A stretch of DNA of 15,264 bases from Oscillospiraceae bacterium (GTDB taxonomy: Bacteria; Bacillota; Clostridia; Oscillospirales; Ruminococcaceae), in NCBI GenBank assembly GCA_015067375.1, contig SVMQ01000029.1, positions 1 to 15,264 on the forward strand. The letters are read 5' to 3'. The notes beneath the pieces are model-generated. The model saw nothing but the letters and a program-made list of their open reading frames with translations, had not been told where the DNA came from and did no database searches. A program made the translations under genes and the position numbers. Numbering within the stretch: the first letter of the stretch is position 1; each line of letters opens with the position of its first letter. Shown in pieces: positions 13,055 through 15,264 of the stretch.

Positions 13055-13856
13055 TATCTCATTTCGTGGAACCGTTTCAGTACCCACTCATACAATCCGT
13101 CGAACGCAACACTGTCATGCATATTTCCTGCATTCACAGTTACATCAAGAACATATCCGTGCTTGTCACAGGCTGTCTGAGCTGTGTAGGCAAAACATTT
13201 CTTGTGTTTGCCTTTATGGAATACTCCGCTTTCGGGGTCAGTGGTTGACTGAGTTATTTCCTTTTCTTTTGAAGAGCTTCCGCCGTCAAAAGGCTTTTTA
13301 CCATTATCTTCACGGTCCTGGTTTATTTCTTCAAGTAGCTGTTCGCTGTATATTTCGCAGCTTCGGGAACAGCTTTCTTTATTACTTTCCTGATGTTATT
13401 ATTTGCTTTGATGTGTGCTCCGTCAATGAATACTGCTTCGGGCGACAGATATCCTGCGTTATTGATTTCGTTTAATATCCAATCAAACACCTGCTGTACT
13501 ACTTCATTCGTGAAACGATGGCAGAAATTGTAGCTGAACGTAGAGAAATGCGGTGTCTTTTCCAGCAGCGAATACCCCAGAAACCAGCGGTATGCCATAT
13601 TCAGACTTATTTCCTCTGCTGTTTTCCGCAATGACGGTATTCCGTACATATGCTGTATTAGCACTGCTTTGAACAGCACAACAGGATCAGTGCTCGGTCT
13701 GCCGTTGTTGGTACTGTACAATTTTCCTACTATGTCGTAGATCTTACTGAAATCCACTGCTGCTTCGATCTTTCGCAGCAGATAATCCTGTGGCACCAGA
13801 TCTTCTACGCAGATTATTTCACTTTGTCTTCTTGTTTCGATTTCCTTGTTCAGCAT
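13055..13856 (-). pseudogene. Truncated and frameshifted IS1182-family transposase
   Basis: From ATG at 13854-13856 (GGGTGA upstream) the minus strand reads MLNKEIETRRQSEIICVEDL, LFKAVLIQHMYGIPSLRKTAEEI, NMAYRWFLGYSL and AVFIDGAHIKANNN, the N-terminal half of IS1182-type transposases. The frame stops after about 177 codons at 13323, but homology continues in another frame (YSEQLLEEINQDRED, CFAYTAQTACDKHGYV, LDVTVNAGNMHDSVAFDGLYEW) down to 13057. A one-base loss near 13347-13357, just after PEAAK, explains this. After HEMR the sequence joins the truncated IS4-like gene; the C-terminal part of the domain is absent. Inactive remnant. Confidence 0.85.
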
Positions 13857-13935
13857 TTCATCACCCTACTTTATTATACCACATTTGCGAAAAAACCGGC
13901 TTTCGCTGGACTTTTTCGACAGACTGTCAACCTCT
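13857..13935 (-). other. Left end of the IS1182-type element
   Basis: It contains a minus-strand TATAAT (13873-13878), a stem CCAGC-gaaa-GCCGG (one mismatch) followed by TTTTTT which may shield the transposase from read-in, and GACAGACTGTC (13919-13929), an 11-base palindrome that may mark the element end. The true terminal inverted repeat cannot be fixed because the other end is deleted. Confidence 0.4.
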
Positions 13936-13968
13936 TCAAGCAGTGGTTATTTGCGCTGAAATTACAGC

Positions 13969-13999
13969 AAAACCGCCGCACCCTTTCGAGTGCGGCGGA
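13969..13999 (-). terminator. Terminator of the secreted amidase gene
   Basis: CCGCCGCAC (13973-13981) and GTGCGGCGG (13990-13998) form a perfect GC-rich 9-bp stem a few bases after the stop codon at 14006. On the minus strand it is followed by TTTTGCTG. Confidence 0.85.
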
Positions 14000-14005
14000 A
14001 TGTAT

Positions 14006-15013
14006 TTACCTCTGGATATCCCAGAGCTGGTTGGTGGAGCCGGTATAGTTCTCAACGGTGATTGCGGCACCGTTCCAGCTGCCCTTGAGCGTGAGAGCCA
14101 GGTTCGGATAGGCGGCAAGCACGATCTTGTACTTGTTTCCGACCTTGATGAACTTGAACTCTTGAGCTGCTGGATCGTTTGGCGCATATAGATCCGCCAC
14201 TGACCCAGGCACGATCTGCCATTTTCCGTTGATATATTTGCGGTAGATGTCAAGGCATCTGCCTGCTTTTGATGCCTTTGAGCGCAGGCGGAACTTGCCG
14301 TTTCCACAATCCTCCAGGACGTTGACCTGTTCGATACTGCCATCGGCGCACCAGCCCACATATTTATTGGTCTGATAGTCGTAGCCCCCGTACAGGTTCA
14401 GGAACTGCCCGTTGCAGCTTATGCGGACCTCGCTGCCGTGCTGAATGAGCGAGCTTTCCGAGGCGCTTGCACTGGTTGAGCTGCTGATGGAATATCCATG
14501 GTTTGAGCCCCAGGCTCCCCATCCTAAATAGGTCCTTCCGCTTGATGAAAGGTCAATACCCGTCACCTTGATGCCGTTGTAGTCGGCATGGATCGCCTGA
14601 CCGTTACCAAGTGAGATTCCCACATGACCGTCCGTTCCCCAACGATAGAAGACAAACGCTCCTCTAGGCGGATTCGTGTCGGTGTTTGTCACCATGACAT
14701 TTGCGGCCTGCTGTGCCGAGCCATACGATGCAGGAAGATAGATTCCCGCAGACTTGTATGCATCGCTGACGAATGCGAGACACCACCATTCCCATCGTCC
14801 GTTACTGCCTTTGCGTGGATTGGAATGTTGTCCGTTCATGGCTTCGTAGGCCCACTGGATCGCCTGCTCTATCTCAGCCTGAGTGTACTGGTGCGATGAT
14901 GCCGCCGCGGCAGTTATGGAGGTGGTAGGGAAGAAGGAATTCTGGGGAGCGAATGTGGAGGTTGCGCTGATCATAGCAGCGAGAGCGAGAGTTGCGATTG
15001 TTCTTGTTTTCAT
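14006..15013 (-). CDS. Secreted CHAP/NlpC-P60-like cysteine peptidase or amidase with ricin-type lectin domain
   Basis: 335 residues. An N-terminal signal peptide (MKTRTIATLALAAMISATSTF, likely cut near the AAAASS at 35-40) precedes a catalytic domain (about 43-170) with the presumed nucleophile Cys78 in EWWCLAFVSDAY and His130 in WGTDGHVGISLG; a third residue may be His142. This is the layout of papain-fold peptidoglycan hydrolases. A serine-rich linker (175-188) leads to a ricin-type beta-trefoil (about 190-335) with repeated hydrophobic blocks and a final NQLWDIQR, the QxW motif. The protein probably cuts peptidoglycan, with the lectin domain holding it on a glycan; self-remodelling, attack on rivals or prophage origin are all possible. 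GAAAGGAAG lies seven bases upstream of the ATG. It is a single-gene unit with a strong terminator and a tandem-repeat array upstream. Confidence 0.9.
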   Translation of the reverse strand: MKTRTIATLALAAMISATSTFAPQNSFFPTTSITAAAASSHQYTQAEIEQAIQWAYEAMNGQHSNPRKGSNGRWEWWCLAFVSDAYKSAGIYLPASYGSAQQAANVMVTNTDTNPPRGAFVFYRWGTDGHVGISLGNGQAIHADYNGIKVTGIDLSSSGRTYLGWGAWGSNHGYSISSSTSASASESSLIQHGSEVRISCNGQFLNLYGGYDYQTNKYVGWCADGSIEQVNVLEDCGNGKFRLRSKASKAGRCLDIYRKYINGKWQIVPGSVADLYAPNDPAAQEFKFIKVGNKYKIVLAAYPNLALTLKGSWNGAAITVENYTGSTNQLWDIQR

Positions 15014-15089
15014 AGCGGTACTTCCTTTCGTTGTTGGTTTGTAGTGTTATTTTAGTATGGAGATTTTGGATTTCTGCGGGGGAGGTCTT

Positions 15090-15264
15090 CTCACAATTTA
15101 AGTTGTGCGGTTTCGACGCTTTTCTGAAAATCATCGGAGATTTTTTTCTCACAATTTAAGTTGTGCGGTTTCGACGCTTTTCTGAAAATCATCGGAGATT
15201 TTTTCTCACAATTTAAGTTGTGCGGTTTCGACGCTTTTCTGAAAATCATCGGAGATTTTTTCTC
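15090..15264. repeat. 57-58 bp tandem repeat array, continuing past the window
   Basis: Three complete units (15090-15147, 58 bp; 15148-15204, 57 bp; 15205-15261, 57 bp) and the first three bases of a fourth. Units are identical except for one T in the terminal T run. Each holds CACAATTTAAGTTGTG (near-palindrome), GCGGTTTCGACGC (small hairpin) and AAAATC-atcgga-GATTTT followed by T's. It starts 77 bases upstream of the amidase start codon. Confidence 0.95.

Noticed and set aside
13936..14361. Minus-strand frame overlapping the ricin domain
   Set aside because: Out-of-frame shadow of the amidase gene with low-complexity composition.
14874..15152. Minus-strand open frame of 92 codons over the repeat and amidase start
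   Set aside because: It overlaps the signal-peptide coding part of the amidase in another frame and has no ribosome site; it is open mainly because one frame of the repeat lacks stops.
15090..15264. CRISPR array
   Set aside because: The whole 57-58 bp unit is the same each time; there are no variable spacers between shorter repeats, and no cas genes are in the window.

Overview
The window looks like chromosomal DNA of a Gram-positive anaerobe of the Ruminococcus / Oscillospiraceae type. This is inferred from GGAGG ribosome binding sites, BcrA-type ABC transporters, an amidase-ricin secreted protein and moderate GC; no rRNA or marker gene confirms it. Nearly all genes lie on the minus strand, so transcription runs from high to low coordinates.

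Left edge (1-840): the 5' part of a PHP-domain phosphoesterase gene with its own -35/-10 promoter, then a decayed integrase tail and a terminator-bearing repeat.

Core locus (844-10913): thirteen minus-strand genes that look like one cell-envelope stress / antimicrobial-peptide response module in three transcription units. Unit A (10721 to 10082) encodes a small protein of 11-residue repeats and a two-helix membrane protein. Unit B (9994 to 4008) encodes a paralogous two-helix protein, a protein with a threefold internal repeat, a cardiolipin synthase, and two tandem ATPase-permease pairs of the BcrAB/lantibiotic-immunity type; it ends at a hairpin near 3975-4001. Unit C (3870 to 844) encodes an OmpR-family response regulator, its histidine kinase, a multi-pass membrane protein and a third two-helix paralog; it ends at a hairpin at 684-709. 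The main discovery is that four promoters here lack a good -35 box. Each instead has direct repeats of a six-base half-site (TTAACA/TAAACA/CAAACA) in exact 11-bp phase, with the nearest half-site beginning exactly 15 nt upstream of the -10. This is the layout expected for a PhoB/PhoP-type regulator, and one of the four promoters drives the regulator gene itself, so an autoregulated local regulon is likely.

Accessory region (10914-13960): a run of hairpins, a second integrase C-terminal remnant, a lower-GC GNAT acetyltransferase with its own promoter, a second copy of the terminator-bearing repeat, an unexplained stretch, and two truncated convergent transposase genes (an IS4-like DDE type and an IS1182 type) fused at about 13054.

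Right edge (13969-15264): a secreted cysteine peptidase/amidase with a ricin-type lectin domain, its terminator, and an array of near-identical 57-58 bp tandem repeats that runs off the window.
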